DNA of 64,000 nucleotides from Algoriphagus resistens. GTDB taxonomy: Bacteria > Bacteroidota > Bacteroidia > Cytophagales > Cyclobacteriaceae. Positions 9,006-18,831 of the stretch are shown here, piece after piece. The stretch covers positions 186,001 to 250,000 of the forward strand of contig NZ_LMXN01000005.1 in assembly GCF_001442615.1 (NCBI RefSeq), given 5' to 3'. The notes below the pieces were generated by a model. It was not told where the DNA came from. It saw only the letters and a program-made list of their open reading frames with translations, and searched no databases. A program made the translations under genes and the position numbers. Position 1 is the first letter of the stretch; each line of letters begins with the position of its first letter.

Positions 9006-9953
9006 ATGAAAATAGCAACTTTAACAATAAGTCCGGCCCTCGATAAAAGCACTACAATTGATAGGTTACAGCCGGAAAAAAAACTGCGATGTGAAGAGCC
9101 TTCCTACGAACCGGGTGGAGGCGGAATCAATGTCTCACGGGCGATTAATATTTTGGGCGGTGAGTCCTTGGCAATTTATGCTGCTGGTGGTCCAGAAGGA
9201 GACCAAATCGAAGAATTGCTTGAAAAAGAGGGGATAATCCAGCACCGAATCAAAACCCAGAAGCCTACCCGGGAGAATTTGTTGGTGATGGAATCATCTA
9301 CGGGTTATCATTATCGGCTTGGAATGCCAGGAAGTGAACTGAGTGAAAGTGAACTGCAGCAATGCCTTGATGCTGTCCATGACTTAGCAGACGATGTGGA
9401 ATACCTGGTGGCAAGTGGTAGTCTTCCTCCCGGTGCACCAGAGGATTTTTATGGGCAGGTGGCAAAAATTGCACGTGACAAAAACATAAAATGCATAATC
9501 GACACCTCTGGCAAAGCGCTGCTAAAAGCAGCCGAATCAGGTGTCTGCATCATGAAACCCAACCTATCTGAACTTAGCGCTCTGGCAGGAAAAGAAAAGA
9601 TATCTGGTATGGAGCAGGAAGAAATAGCCCGAAAGATCATCAACGAGGGAAAGGCAGAGATATTGATCGTATCCCTTGGGGCCAGAGGAGCTATGTTGGC
9701 TACAAAAGAGATTTTGGAATACGTGGTTCCTCCTACGGTAAAGCAAAAAAGCACTGTAGGAGCTGGTGATACCATGGTAGGAGGAATCGTATTGTCTCTG
9801 TCCAGAGGAGATGATATTCATGATGCTATCAAATGGGGCGTGGCTGCGGGGACTGCTGCCACTATGACGCCAGGAACAGAACTGTGCCGTAAGGAAGATG
9901 TGGAAGAAATTTTCGACTGGATCAGTTCAAAAGAACGTTCAGGCAAGAACTGA
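9006..9953 (+). CDS. pfkB: PfkB-family 6-phosphofructokinase (Pfk-2 type)
   Basis: Cytoplasmic sugar-phosphate kinase of 315 residues. The N-terminus (TLTISPALDKSTT, then PEKKLRCEEP and EPGGGGINVSRA) closely follows the pattern of E. coli Pfk-2 rather than ribokinase or fructokinase. The catalytic GAGD motif lies at 252-255 (Asp255 as base), after the STV segment. It would phosphorylate fructose-6-phosphate; 1-phosphofructokinase or tagatose-6-phosphate activity is possible. It lies in line with the ATPase and the conserved leader upstream and with PEP synthase downstream, so the block holds both the glycolytic and gluconeogenic ends. Mycobacterial pfkB (Rv2029c), a member of the dormancy regulon, belongs to the same family. 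Confidence 0.88.
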   Translation: MKIATLTISPALDKSTTIDRLQPEKKLRCEEPSYEPGGGGINVSRAINILGGESLAIYAAGGPEGDQIEELLEKEGIIQHRIKTQKPTRENLLVMESSTGYHYRLGMPGSELSESELQQCLDAVHDLADDVEYLVASGSLPPGAPEDFYGQVAKIARDKNIKCIIDTSGKALLKAAESGVCIMKPNLSELSALAGKEKISGMEQEEIARKIINEGKAEILIVSLGARGAMLATKEILEYVVPPTVKQKSTVGAGDTMVGGIVLSLSRGDDIHDAIKWGVAAGTAATMTPGTELCRKEDVEEIFDWISSKERSGKN

Positions 9954-10429
9954 TGGAGTAGCGTAAATAACAAGTGAATATGTTGGAAGATGTGCTGAGA
10001 AAAAAATCCTTTGTGTAACAGTAGTCGGCAGGGGAAACTAAAAATGAAACAAGAATGAGGTATGCGCCGTGGTTCTCGCTATTTTAATGGAAGTAGAAGT
10101 CCCTGGAGTTATGACGGAAATGTTTGCTTAGTTCATATGTGAATTTGTCATAAGATTACGCCCGCCAGCAGTACTGGAACCTAACCATATGTGTCATTTA
10201 AGTTACACTCTTCAGGATTTAGCCTTCATGCATATAAAATAATCCTCATTCTGCCCATAACTATCCTCACCTCCTTCGGCCGAAGGAGGTTTTATAGCAT
10301 TATATCTTACTTCCTCGGTATCCTAAAGCCAAATTAGGTGCTAGGCATTTTTTTTGTCCAAATAATTGATTTAGTGAGGATTGGATTAATGCCTCACGGA
10401 ACAGTAAGTGGAGTTTAAATAAATGAAAA
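9954..10429. other. Intergenic region between pfkB and ppsA
   Basis: About 475 bases with no supported gene. A strong intrinsic terminator lies at 10270-10293, so ppsA probably has its own promoter between there and 10430; no good consensus box was identified. Confidence 0.5.
10270..10293 (+). terminator. Intrinsic terminator upstream of ppsA
   Basis: Perfect palindrome CCTCCTTCGG/CCGAAGGAGG followed by TTTTAT. It would end transcripts coming from the pfkB side. Confidence 0.8.
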
Positions 10430-12817
10430 ATGAGTAAGTATATTCGGTTTTTCAGCGATTTAAATCATCGGGATACAGCGATAGTGGGGGGTAAAAACGC
10501 TTCTCTTGGAGAAATGATACGGGAATTGGCTCCAAAAGGAATCCGGATACCTGCGGGATTTGCCACCACTTCAAGCGCCTATTGGGATTTTCTGGAGCAT
10601 AATGGTCTGAGAGAAAAGCTCGTCGGAAGTCTCAAAAAACTGGATAAGAAGGACTTTACCAATCTTAAGAAAATCGGTAAAACGTTAAGGCAATATATCC
10701 TGAAAGGTACTTTCCCAGAGGAGCTCGCGCAGAGTATCAGGAAAGCCTACATCCAATTGGAAGAAAAGGAGAAAGGGCTGAGCAGTGTAGCTGTGAGAAG
10801 CAGTGCGACAGCTGAAGATCTACCTGAGGCATCTTTTGCAGGTCAGCATGATTCTTTTATGAACATACAAGGGGCCGAAAACACATTGGAGAGTGTTAAG
10901 AAGTGCTTTTCTTCCCTCTTTACTGACCGGGCAATCAGGTATCGGGAACACAATGGGTTTGACCACATGCAAGTGGCTCTTTCGGCAGGCGTTCAGAAAA
11001 TGGTGCGGTCTGATAAGGCTTCAGCCGGGGTGGGATTTACCATTCTGCCTGATACTGGCTTTGACAATGTGATATTTCTTACGGGCTCGTGGGGCCTGGG
11101 CGATAATGTCGTACAGGGTGCGGTCAACGCGGATGAATTCCTCGTGTTCAAACCTGCTTTGAAAAAAGGATTACGCTCCATTATTTCCAAAAAACCCGGT
11201 ACTAAAGAGAAGACTATGGTCTATGCAGGATCAGGCCAAAAAGAAGGAAGTACTACCATAAATAAAAAAACTCCGACGGAGAAGCAAAGGAAATTTGTGC
11301 TCAGCGATGAAGAGGTAAAACAACTCGCCGTATGGGCAATGGAAATAGAGGAACACTATGGGATGGCCATGGATATTGAATGGGCCAAAGATGGAGAAAG
11401 CGGTGAACTCTATATAGTCCAGGCAAGGCCAGAAACAGTTCACTCAGGAAAAGATGAAACAAAGATTAAGGAATACAGGCTAAAAACCGAAGGCAAAGTG
11501 ATCACCTCCGGTACAGCGATCGGCGATAAGATTACCAAAGGACTGGGCCGACTGCTGGATTCACCTGATGACTCCGATAAGCTTCGTGAAGGGGATGTAC
11601 TGGTGACAGATATTACCAATCCTGACTGGGACAATGTCATGCAAAAGGCTTCTGCCATCATCACCAATAGCGGTGGACGTACCAGTCATGCAGCCATAGT
11701 GGCCAGGGAACTTGGCGCCGTAGCGGTAGTGGGTACGGAAAATGCTACAGAATCCATAGAAGATGGCCAGGAAATCACCATCTCTTGTGCGGAGGGAGCT
11801 ACAGGTAGAATCTATGAGGGGTTTCTGGACTGGGAGGAAGATGAAATCGACTTCCGTAACCATGAGGAGCCTCAGACCGAAGTAATGCTTATCCTGGCAG
11901 ATCCTGGGCTAGCTTTTAGTTATAGCAATTATCCTGTTAAAGGTGTTGGTCTTATGCGGTTGGAATTTGTGATCAACAATACCATACAGATTCACCCTTT
12001 GGCACTGCTTCATTTCAATGAGCTAAAGGAAGCTAAAACCAAAAAGGAAATCTCTAAGTTGACCGCATTTTATCCTGATAAGCGTCTCTTTTTCATAGAA
12101 AAACTGGCTGAGGGAGTGGCCACCATTGCGGCGGCTTTTTATCCTCGGGAAGTAATCGTCCGTATGAGTGATTTCAAATCCAATGAATATGCAAACCTAA
12201 TTGGGGGCAAGGAATTTGAACCTGAGGAAGAAAATCCAATGCTTGGCTTTCGTGGCGCATCAAGGTATTACAGCCATCATTATAAGGAGGCTTTCAGAAT
12301 GGAGTGCGATGCAATGAAGATTGTAAGGGATGAGATGGGATTTACCAATGTGAAGCTGATGGTTCCTTTTTGCCGGACTGTTGAAGAGGGAAGAAAAGTG
12401 GTCAACCTCATGGGAGACTTTGGATTAAAGCAGGGGTGGAACGGGTTGGAAATCTACATGATGTGTGAGATTCCCTCCAATGTCCTTCAGGCAGAGGAAT
12501 TTGCCGAAATTTTTGACGGCTTTTCAATCGGTTCCAATGATCTCACCCAGCTCACATTGGGACTTGACCGGGATTCATCACTTGTAAATGACCTCTTTGA
12601 TGAAAATAATGCTTCAGCCAGACAAATGATCAGTATGGCCATCGGACGTGCCAAAAAGAAAGAAAGGAAAATAGGACTTTGTGGTCAGGCTCCCAGTGAT
12701 TTCCCTGATTTTGCCAAGTTCCTTGTCAGGGAAGGGATTTCCAGCATTTCCTTTAACCCGGATGCTGTCGCAAAAGGGATTAAGAACATCCTTGAGGCTG
12801 AAAAATCTACAAAATGA
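10430..12817 (+). CDS. ppsA: Phosphoenolpyruvate synthase
   Basis: Converts pyruvate and ATP to PEP, AMP and phosphate (gluconeogenesis), in the cytoplasm. The 795 residues show the full order: N-terminal ATP-grasp nucleotide domain (GGKNASLGEM at the start, AVRSSATAEDLPEASFAGQ), the swivelling phosphohistidine domain GGRTSH at 415-420 with His420 as the phosphorylated residue, and a C-terminal PEP/pyruvate barrel with GSNDLTQLTLGLDRD and GLCGQAPSD (catalytic Cys region). A start at 10430 puts the ATP-grasp motif at the usual distance. The following small membrane gene starts 4 bases after the stop, implying translation coupling. Confidence 0.95.
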   Translation: MSKYIRFFSDLNHRDTAIVGGKNASLGEMIRELAPKGIRIPAGFATTSSAYWDFLEHNGLREKLVGSLKKLDKKDFTNLKKIGKTLRQYILKGTFPEELAQSIRKAYIQLEEKEKGLSSVAVRSSATAEDLPEASFAGQHDSFMNIQGAENTLESVKKCFSSLFTDRAIRYREHNGFDHMQVALSAGVQKMVRSDKASAGVGFTILPDTGFDNVIFLTGSWGLGDNVVQGAVNADEFLVFKPALKKGLRSIISKKPGTKEKTMVYAGSGQKEGSTTINKKTPTEKQRKFVLSDEEVKQLAVWAMEIEEHYGMAMDIEWAKDGESGELYIVQARPETVHSGKDETKIKEYRLKTEGKVITSGTAIGDKITKGLGRLLDSPDDSDKLREGDVLVTDITNPDWDNVMQKASAIITNSGGRTSHAAIVARELGAVAVVGTENATESIEDGQEITISCAEGATGRIYEGFLDWEEDEIDFRNHEEPQTEVMLILADPGLAFSYSNYPVKGVGLMRLEFVINNTIQIHPLALLHFNELKEAKTKKEISKLTAFYPDKRLFFIEKLAEGVATIAAAFYPREVIVRMSDFKSNEYANLIGGKEFEPEEENPMLGFRGASRYYSHHYKEAFRMECDAMKIVRDEMGFTNVKLMVPFCRTVEEGRKVVNLMGDFGLKQGWNGLEIYMMCEIPSNVLQAEEFAEIFDGFSIGSNDLTQLTLGLDRDSSLVNDLFDENNASARQMISMAIGRAKKKERKIGLCGQAPSDFPDFAKFLVREGISSISFNPDAVAKGIKNILEAEKSTK

Positions 12818-12821
12818 AGCT

Positions 12822-13289
12822 ATGTGGATAAATACGATGCGTTTCTGTAGTCTGTTGTTGACTTCCCTGTCGATGAGTGCGGCCCTGGCTCATTTATTCG
12901 AACTGCCCAATAAAATCAAGCTGTCAGGGGAAGAATACCTGATAGTCCAACAAATCTACAGAGGTTGGTCCTTAGCGGGGATCTTGGTAGTTGGGGCATT
13001 GATTTCCACCTTCGTGCTGGCAATTATGGTCCGTAAAAAAGAGAAAGTATTTACGCTCACTTTAATCGCATTGTTCTGCATTCTGGCTACACAAATTCTA
13101 TTTTGGGTTTTCACTTACCCCGTCAACCGAGTAACTGATAACTGGGCAAGCCTGCCTGCCGACTGGATTGGGCTTCGAGAGCAATGGGAATATTCCCATG
13201 CTATGGGAGCAGTGTTACATGTGATTGCCCTGATTAACCTCATTTTATCTGTTTTGCCCAAAAAGCAATTGAGCGGAACAAAGGAGTAG
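12822..13289 (+). CDS. DUF1772-like four-helix membrane protein
   Basis: 155 residues starting MWINTMRF, 4 bases after ppsA. Four hydrophobic segments are visible (about 6-22, 46-66, 75-95, 130-148). The conserved-looking part YPVNRVTDNW...LPADW...LREQWEYSHA resembles the DUF1772 / anthrone-oxygenase-like membrane family. Any enzymatic role is unproven. An in-frame ATG inside ppsA (12681) exists but the hydrophobic N-terminus and spacing favour 12822. Confidence 0.6.
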   Translation: MWINTMRFCSLLLTSLSMSAALAHLFELPNKIKLSGEEYLIVQQIYRGWSLAGILVVGALISTFVLAIMVRKKEKVFTLTLIALFCILATQILFWVFTYPVNRVTDNWASLPADWIGLREQWEYSHAMGAVLHVIALINLILSVLPKKQLSGTKE

Positions 13290-13339
13290 CGGCTGGAGAT
13301 ACATTGCATTAGGGGTTCAATCTATTAAAGTAAAATCCG

Positions 13340-16126
13340 ATGGATATAGACCAAAAACATCCTTATCACAGCATAGAAATCCAAGAAGTGCTCCAAAAAG
13401 TCTTCTCTGACGAAAATGGGCTTACTGCCGATGAAGCGGGAAAGAGGCAGGAAGAATTCGGAAAGAATAAGCTGCCTGAGAAAGGCGAAACCAGTCCGCT
13501 GACACTGTTTTTTAAGCAGTTTAAGGACTTACTGATATTTATCCTTTTTGTCGCAGCGGCAATTGCTTTTTGGGCAGATAAGATGACTGATGTCTACATC
13601 ATTATAGCGGTGATACTTTTTAATGCCATCATGGGCTTTGTACAGGAATACAAAGCTGAAAAAGCTATCCAGGCCATCAAAAGTATGGATCAAAAACGGG
13701 CGGTTGTACTGCGGGATGGGATGGAGGAAGAAATTCCCGCAGAGGAGCTGGTCCCGGGAGACCTTATGGTACTTAAAGAAGGCAACCAGATTCCCGCTGA
13801 CGGTAGATTACTTGAAACCAAAGAACTCCGTACCGCGGAGGATTCCCTGACAGGTGAATCCATGCCAGAGGACAAAACCACTGATCCCACTGCGGAGGAT
13901 ACTGCTATTGGTGACCGGACCAGCATGGTGTGGAAAAGCACAAACATTGTCAACGGCAGAGGAAAAGCTGTGGTGACTGCCATTGGGAACCAGACTGAAA
14001 TAGGAAAGATCGCCAAATCCATGAACGAGATGGAAATGCATGAATCCAATTTCAGAAAAAAGACCAATTTACTGGGAAAGCAGATGGCTGGAATTGCCAT
14101 AATTACCTCACTGAGCATTTTCTCCCTGGGTTATTGGTTCCGAGGTTATGAGTTCCAGGAAATACTGCTGGTCACTATTGCCGTACTTGTATCGACCATC
14201 CCAGAAGGTTTGCCGGCGGTGATATCCATAGTGCTGGCGATTGGAGCGAACCGAATGGCAAGGAAAAATGCCCTTATCAGAGAATTTACTGCAACGGAAA
14301 TGATGGGCTCTGTTTCTACTTTGCTTACAGATAAGACCGGAACGTTGACCCAGAGTATTTTGGTGATTAAGAAATTTTTCACAGGTAGTGGTAGAGATAT
14401 AGCAGTTTCGGGACATGGCTATGAACTAAGCGGGGAATTTAAAGAAAACGGCAATGATTTTAACTGGGAGGAAAACCCGGTAGAGCGTAAGCTTCTGGCT
14501 ATAGCGAATTTTTGCAATGACGCGCATATCAAAAACGGCCAAAATGAAGAAAGAATTCCGGGTAAAAAAAATCCCACTGTCGAGGCAAAAGAGCAGGGAT
14601 CTAAGATTGAAGCCAGCGAAAATGATGCTCCAAAAATATCGGGTGATCCAACGGAGGTAGCCATGCTGGTGATGGGTGAGAAGGCCAAAGTGGAAGAAAG
14701 AGAACCATATTCCAGATATAAACTTCTGGATGATGTGCCATTTAAGTCCGAGCGGAAATTTCGTGCATCACTGGTGGATACTGAAGAAGGTCCCGAACTG
14801 TTTGCAATTGGCGCTCCGGAGAGGATTTTGGAATTGAGCACAGTATACCTCACCGTAGAAGGGCCAGATCCACTGGAAGAAGAGATGAAGCAGAAAATCC
14901 AGGACAAAATGGATGAGTGGGCTGCTGATGCTATGCGGGTTCTGGCACTGGGCTTTAGAAAGGCGGAGGGCAAAGAAAATATTTCCGCTGAAGATGTAGC
15001 TGAGCTGTGTTGGGTTGGAATGGTCGGCATAGTGGATCCGCCGAGAGAAGGGGTCAAAGAATCTATAAAGGAATGCAAAACAGCAGGTATACGGGTCATT
15101 ATGGTCACCGGAGATCACCGGGAAACAGCCATCTCCATTGCCAAAACTGTAGGTATATTGTCAGATGGTGAAAGAAAAGGGAACTACCCTTTAGCCATGA
15201 CCACACAGGAACTGGGAGTAGCCGATGAGGAATTTGATGACTACATCAATAACGTGAATGTTTTTGCCCGCATGGATCCTGACACGAAGCTCAGAATAGC
15301 GGAAAGACTACAGGCAAAAGATACCCTTATCGCCATGACCGGAGATGGGGTGAATGATGCCCCTGCGCTGAAACGAGCCGATGTAGGAATAGCCATGGGA
15401 ATCAGAGGTACTGATGTGGCCAAAGATGCTTCTGAAATTGTCCTTCAGGATGACAATTTTAATAGCATCGTCAATGCCATCAGAGAAGGGCGTATAGTTT
15501 TCAACAACGTTAAAATCACCAGTTATTTTCTGCTCACTACAAATTTCGCATTCGCGATAGGTTTTATGATTGGTATTTCTATAGGCTGGCCGTTGCTTTT
15601 TACAGCAGCCCAAATTTTATATATCAACCTGATCACGGATGGGATAATGGATGTAGCACTGGCAACAGAGCCGGGCCATGGTGATATCATGCACCGCAAG
15701 CCGGTAAGGAAAAGTGAGAAAATCCTGGGCAGTGATATTCTGCCTTACCTGCTTATGGTATCTGCTGTGATGGTTACGCTTACCTTGCTCACTTTCGGGT
15801 ACTACTTGCCTGATGGAGAGAAAATGGCACATACCGGAGCTTTCATTATTGTCTCTACCACCCAGCTGTTCAATGCCTACAATATGCGTTCGCTTCGCTT
15901 GTCTATCTTCAAAATTGGCCTATTGACCAACCGCTGGGTCAACCTAGCTTTTGCAGTAGCAATACTCCTCCAGTTTCTCATGGTCAAAATCCCTTTTTTT
16001 CGGGATCTGCTGGAATTTGAGGATTTTCCGGTTTTGGACTTTCTTGTAATAGTCCTTATTTCCTCAGTGATCATCGGAGCAGGTGAATTGTACAAGTATT
16101 TTAAATTCAAGAAGAATATTTTCTGA
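13340..16126 (+). CDS. P-type cation ATPase, P2A (Ca2+/CtpF-like), copy 2
   Basis: A second pump of 928 residues, clearly diverged from copy 1. Motifs: TGES in the actuator segment, PEGLP in M4 (Glu289), DKTGT starting at Asp331, TGDGVNDAP, and Asn763/Asp767 in M6. The M6 motif reads NLITDGIMD where copy 1 reads NLLSDVFPA, so the ion site is not identical and the two pumps may differ in cation. The nucleotide-binding loop carries a charged insertion around residues 395-435. Inner membrane. It closes the + strand block. Confidence 0.92.
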   Translation: MDIDQKHPYHSIEIQEVLQKVFSDENGLTADEAGKRQEEFGKNKLPEKGETSPLTLFFKQFKDLLIFILFVAAAIAFWADKMTDVYIIIAVILFNAIMGFVQEYKAEKAIQAIKSMDQKRAVVLRDGMEEEIPAEELVPGDLMVLKEGNQIPADGRLLETKELRTAEDSLTGESMPEDKTTDPTAEDTAIGDRTSMVWKSTNIVNGRGKAVVTAIGNQTEIGKIAKSMNEMEMHESNFRKKTNLLGKQMAGIAIITSLSIFSLGYWFRGYEFQEILLVTIAVLVSTIPEGLPAVISIVLAIGANRMARKNALIREFTATEMMGSVSTLLTDKTGTLTQSILVIKKFFTGSGRDIAVSGHGYELSGEFKENGNDFNWEENPVERKLLAIANFCNDAHIKNGQNEERIPGKKNPTVEAKEQGSKIEASENDAPKISGDPTEVAMLVMGEKAKVEEREPYSRYKLLDDVPFKSERKFRASLVDTEEGPELFAIGAPERILELSTVYLTVEGPDPLEEEMKQKIQDKMDEWAADAMRVLALGFRKAEGKENISAEDVAELCWVGMVGIVDPPREGVKESIKECKTAGIRVIMVTGDHRETAISIAKTVGILSDGERKGNYPLAMTTQELGVADEEFDDYINNVNVFARMDPDTKLRIAERLQAKDTLIAMTGDGVNDAPALKRADVGIAMGIRGTDVAKDASEIVLQDDNFNSIVNAIREGRIVFNNVKITSYFLLTTNFAFAIGFMIGISIGWPLLFTAAQILYINLITDGIMDVALATEPGHGDIMHRKPVRKSEKILGSDILPYLLMVSAVMVTLTLLTFGYYLPDGEKMAHTGAFIIVSTTQLFNAYNMRSLRLSIFKIGLLTNRWVNLAFAVAILLQFLMVKIPFFRDLLEFEDFPVLDFLVIVLISSVIIGAGELYKYFKFKKNIF

Positions 16127-16496
16127 CAACTGGGAAAGTGATAATCTGCTTAATGCATAATGACTTAGAAATAAGAGGTAAAGTTACAGAATGATAAAAT
16201 AGAAATACATCGCATGGAAAAAGGAGAATGGCTGATTTCATTGGGAAACCTCAGCCATTAGGCCAATGAAAAACCCGAAAGTTCTAGGGCTTCTAGCCTG
16301 TAAAAAATATGTATAGCAGCTGTTTTCTCTGTCAGTTGCAAATAATATCTTGCTTCGAATGGGATGAAAGCAACACTCAGGTATTTATCCAGATTAAAGC
16401 TGCCCAGTGTATCATGGTTTTATGCCACCGGAAAAAATAATGTAGATCAAAGAAATCTGTATTGATCATGAGTGGCGTTATAGTTCTATAGTAGGT
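16127..16496. other. Intergenic region between convergent genes
   Basis: No gene, repeat or strong hairpin was recognised between the second ATPase and the convergent small gene. Confidence 0.4.
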
Positions 16497-16808
16497 CTAA
16501 TACTTTAAGTTTAGGTGTGAACTGTTTTTGAAAATGCCTTCTTCGCTATTCATTAAATTCAACCACTCCCATTGAAAGGCCAAAGCGTGCTTGGCGTGAT
16601 CTTTGATTATTGCTCTGATGACCTGGTCTAATTGGTTGAATTTCAGTTTAGAACGATCTATAAACTTGACGTATAGTGGGGTGAATGGGTCTTCTTCAAG
16701 TTTTTCCCCATAGAGGTTAATTTTGATAACCGGATCTGGATTTTTTAAATGGAGGGGAAGCTCATGCTCTCCAATAAAAAAGAAGCTGGGTTGGGGTAGT
16801 GTTTTCAT
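16497..16808 (-). CDS. Hypothetical protein, 103 residues
   Basis: Not recognised. Soluble, mixed composition, beginning MKTLPQPSFFFIGEHELPL. No membrane segment or signal peptide. Single gene, same strand as the antiporter upstream of it (117 bases away). Its composition looks protein-like and it ends in a normal stop. Confidence 0.5.
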   Translation of the reverse strand: MKTLPQPSFFFIGEHELPLHLKNPDPVIKINLYGEKLEEDPFTPLYVKFIDRSKLKFNQLDQVIRAIIKDHAKHALAFQWEWLNLMNSEEGIFKNSSHLNLKY

Positions 16809-16925
16809 TGTCAGGTGGTCGTTGGTTTATCTTGCTCTAAGTTAAAAAAAATATTGGAATAATCCTGATTATCAAGGTTGTATCAAGATAATTTTCAAGT
16901 GAGTGACAACGGAGTATCTTCATCC

Positions 16926-18164
16926 TTAGTTGCTTGTATCAGACTTCTTTTTTAGATACCTTATTGCAGGGGAGACTGTCAACCCGTGGATCAGGATTGA
17001 CATGGCTATGCTGAATGTCACAAGTGACCATAGTTCATTTTCAGAATCAAAAGCGACTTCATTTAGAGCGAAGGAAAGATAAAAAAGAGAGCCAATTCCA
17101 CGAATTCCAAAAAAAACTACAATTAGTTTTTCCCAGAAGTGAAGGTCGGTTCCAAGTAAACTAAGGTATGCAGATATAGGGCGGATAAGCAGTAGGTAGG
17201 AAAATGTAAAGATCATCATTTCCCAAGTGAGAAAATCCAGGATTCCCTGAGCGATAGCCCCGCCTAGCAGCAATAAAAGTACAGCTACGAATATTTTTTC
17301 AACCTGTCCTGTAAAAGAGTGAATTGAATTGTGATACTTATGCTTCTTTTCATAATGCCTAAAAGTGAGTGCACATACGAAAACAGCGATAAAACCATAC
17401 CCGTGCAGTGCTTCGGTAATTCCATACACAAGTAAGGTCAGAGAAATAGCCAGAAATCCATCTAGTCTTTCTAGGATTTTATTTTTCTTGGAGAAATCGA
17501 AAACCAGGTAGCCAGCTCCTTTGCCAAGAATGAATCCCAGCACAATCCCTCCGATAATCTGATAGATGAAATGGTATGAAAACCACTGTAGGAGTGTCGT
17601 CTCCCCTTTGATGTTTATCAAGCCAACAGTTATAGCGAGCCAAGTAAAAGGAAACGCCATTCCGTCATTAATCCCTGCCTCTGAGGTCAGGATGAATTTA
17701 GGGAAGGAATTATCCGGTTCATTCGGTGGGCCTACCTGTACTTCGGAGGCTAGTACCGGATCAGTCGGAGCTAAGGAGGCACCCAGTAAAATTGCGGCAG
17801 CTAAGTTTAATCCCAGCAAGTAATATCCGAATAAAACGGCGACAATAATACATAAGGGCATTGCAATGAAAACCAATCTCAGCGGAAAGGACCATGTTTT
17901 AAATGAAAAGGGGAGGTCGATCTTAATCCCAACTCCCATTAATGAAATAATTACAATCAATTCAGTGAGATGGAGGATTGCTGTACTATTTTGTGAGGGA
18001 AGCGGACTTGGTAAAAATTCTGGAAAAACACTATAAATCAGAATCCCTGCTAACAGGTAGAAAATAGAATAGGATATTCCCGCCTTTTTCGATAGAATTG
18101 AAACCCATGGCATTACAAAAGTAGCCAGCCCTATTATCAAAACCGAAAACATAAATTTTTCCAT
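16926..18164 (-). CDS. Na+(K+)/H+ antiporter, CPA1/NhaP type
   Basis: Inner-membrane exchanger of about 412 residues with some 12 hydrophobic segments. Family motifs are seen: GASLAPTDPVLASEV and, shortly after, TSEAGINDGMAFPF, whose Asn-Asp pair is the expected ion/proton site. The ATG at 18164 (MEKFMFSVLIIG) is preferred; an in-frame GTG at 18188 would add 8 residues. Probably pH or sodium homeostasis; substrate preference cannot be seen. Confidence 0.88.
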   Translation of the reverse strand: MEKFMFSVLIIGLATFVMPWVSILSKKAGISYSIFYLLAGILIYSVFPEFLPSPLPSQNSTAILHLTELIVIISLMGVGIKIDLPFSFKTWSFPLRLVFIAMPLCIIVAVLFGYYLLGLNLAAAILLGASLAPTDPVLASEVQVGPPNEPDNSFPKFILTSEAGINDGMAFPFTWLAITVGLINIKGETTLLQWFSYHFIYQIIGGIVLGFILGKGAGYLVFDFSKKNKILERLDGFLAISLTLLVYGITEALHGYGFIAVFVCALTFRHYEKKHKYHNSIHSFTGQVEKIFVAVLLLLLGGAIAQGILDFLTWEMMIFTFSYLLLIRPISAYLSLLGTDLHFWEKLIVVFFGIRGIGSLFYLSFALNEVAFDSENELWSLVTFSIAMSILIHGLTVSPAIRYLKKKSDTSN

Positions 18165-18831
18165 AACTAGTGTGAAGGCTATACGCACTCAACTGTTAGA
18201 AGTATTTTAAACTCTTTGTTAACAATAGGATTGTATAATTTTTTGAAGAGAAAGATGTCATTACTGAATGTTTTCCGTATTGCACTTTTGAACTTTCCTC
18301 CAGATAGCTTTATATCCGGAATATTCATTGAATAATCTACTGGGAACTACAAGGTATTCCCGTGTGTAGTCCAGGCTAAATTGACTTCAATGCTTTAGAC
18401 TGCAAGAGTTTTGCCAGCTGAATTTGAGAACCTAATTGGGGCAAAGGGTTATAATGGATATCAAGTTGGGTTTGATCGAAAAATGGCATCTCTTACTTTT
18501 TAGAAATAACAGGTAACGATTCTCATCCTAATGGTTGAAATAGGAGATTTAAATAAGTAGGGCTTGAATTGCTCTATCCCAAATAAAAAAATGTTGGCTT
18601 TTACATTCGTGTAGGGATGAGCATTGAACAGAGTACTCTTTAACACTATAACCACCAAGTAGTAAGAATGGTAATTGGAAAAAAAATACAAACATTACCT
18701 TTCTAACGGAAGAAAGTCTATACGGCGAGAATTCCAATTTCCCAATGGCATACAATGTGTTTATAAAAGCACCAATGTCACCTGGCACTGCTTTTCCAAT
18801 ATGTTGATGAATAATATCTTTTAATAACACC
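18165..18831. other. Intergenic region between divergent genes
   Basis: About 670 bases. A - strand frame at 18549-18845 (98 codons) has a protein-like N-terminal half with one hydrophobic stretch, but it overlaps the start of the DUF72 gene and matches nothing I know, so it is not called. Promoters for the flanking divergent genes should lie here; none was clear. Confidence 0.4.
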
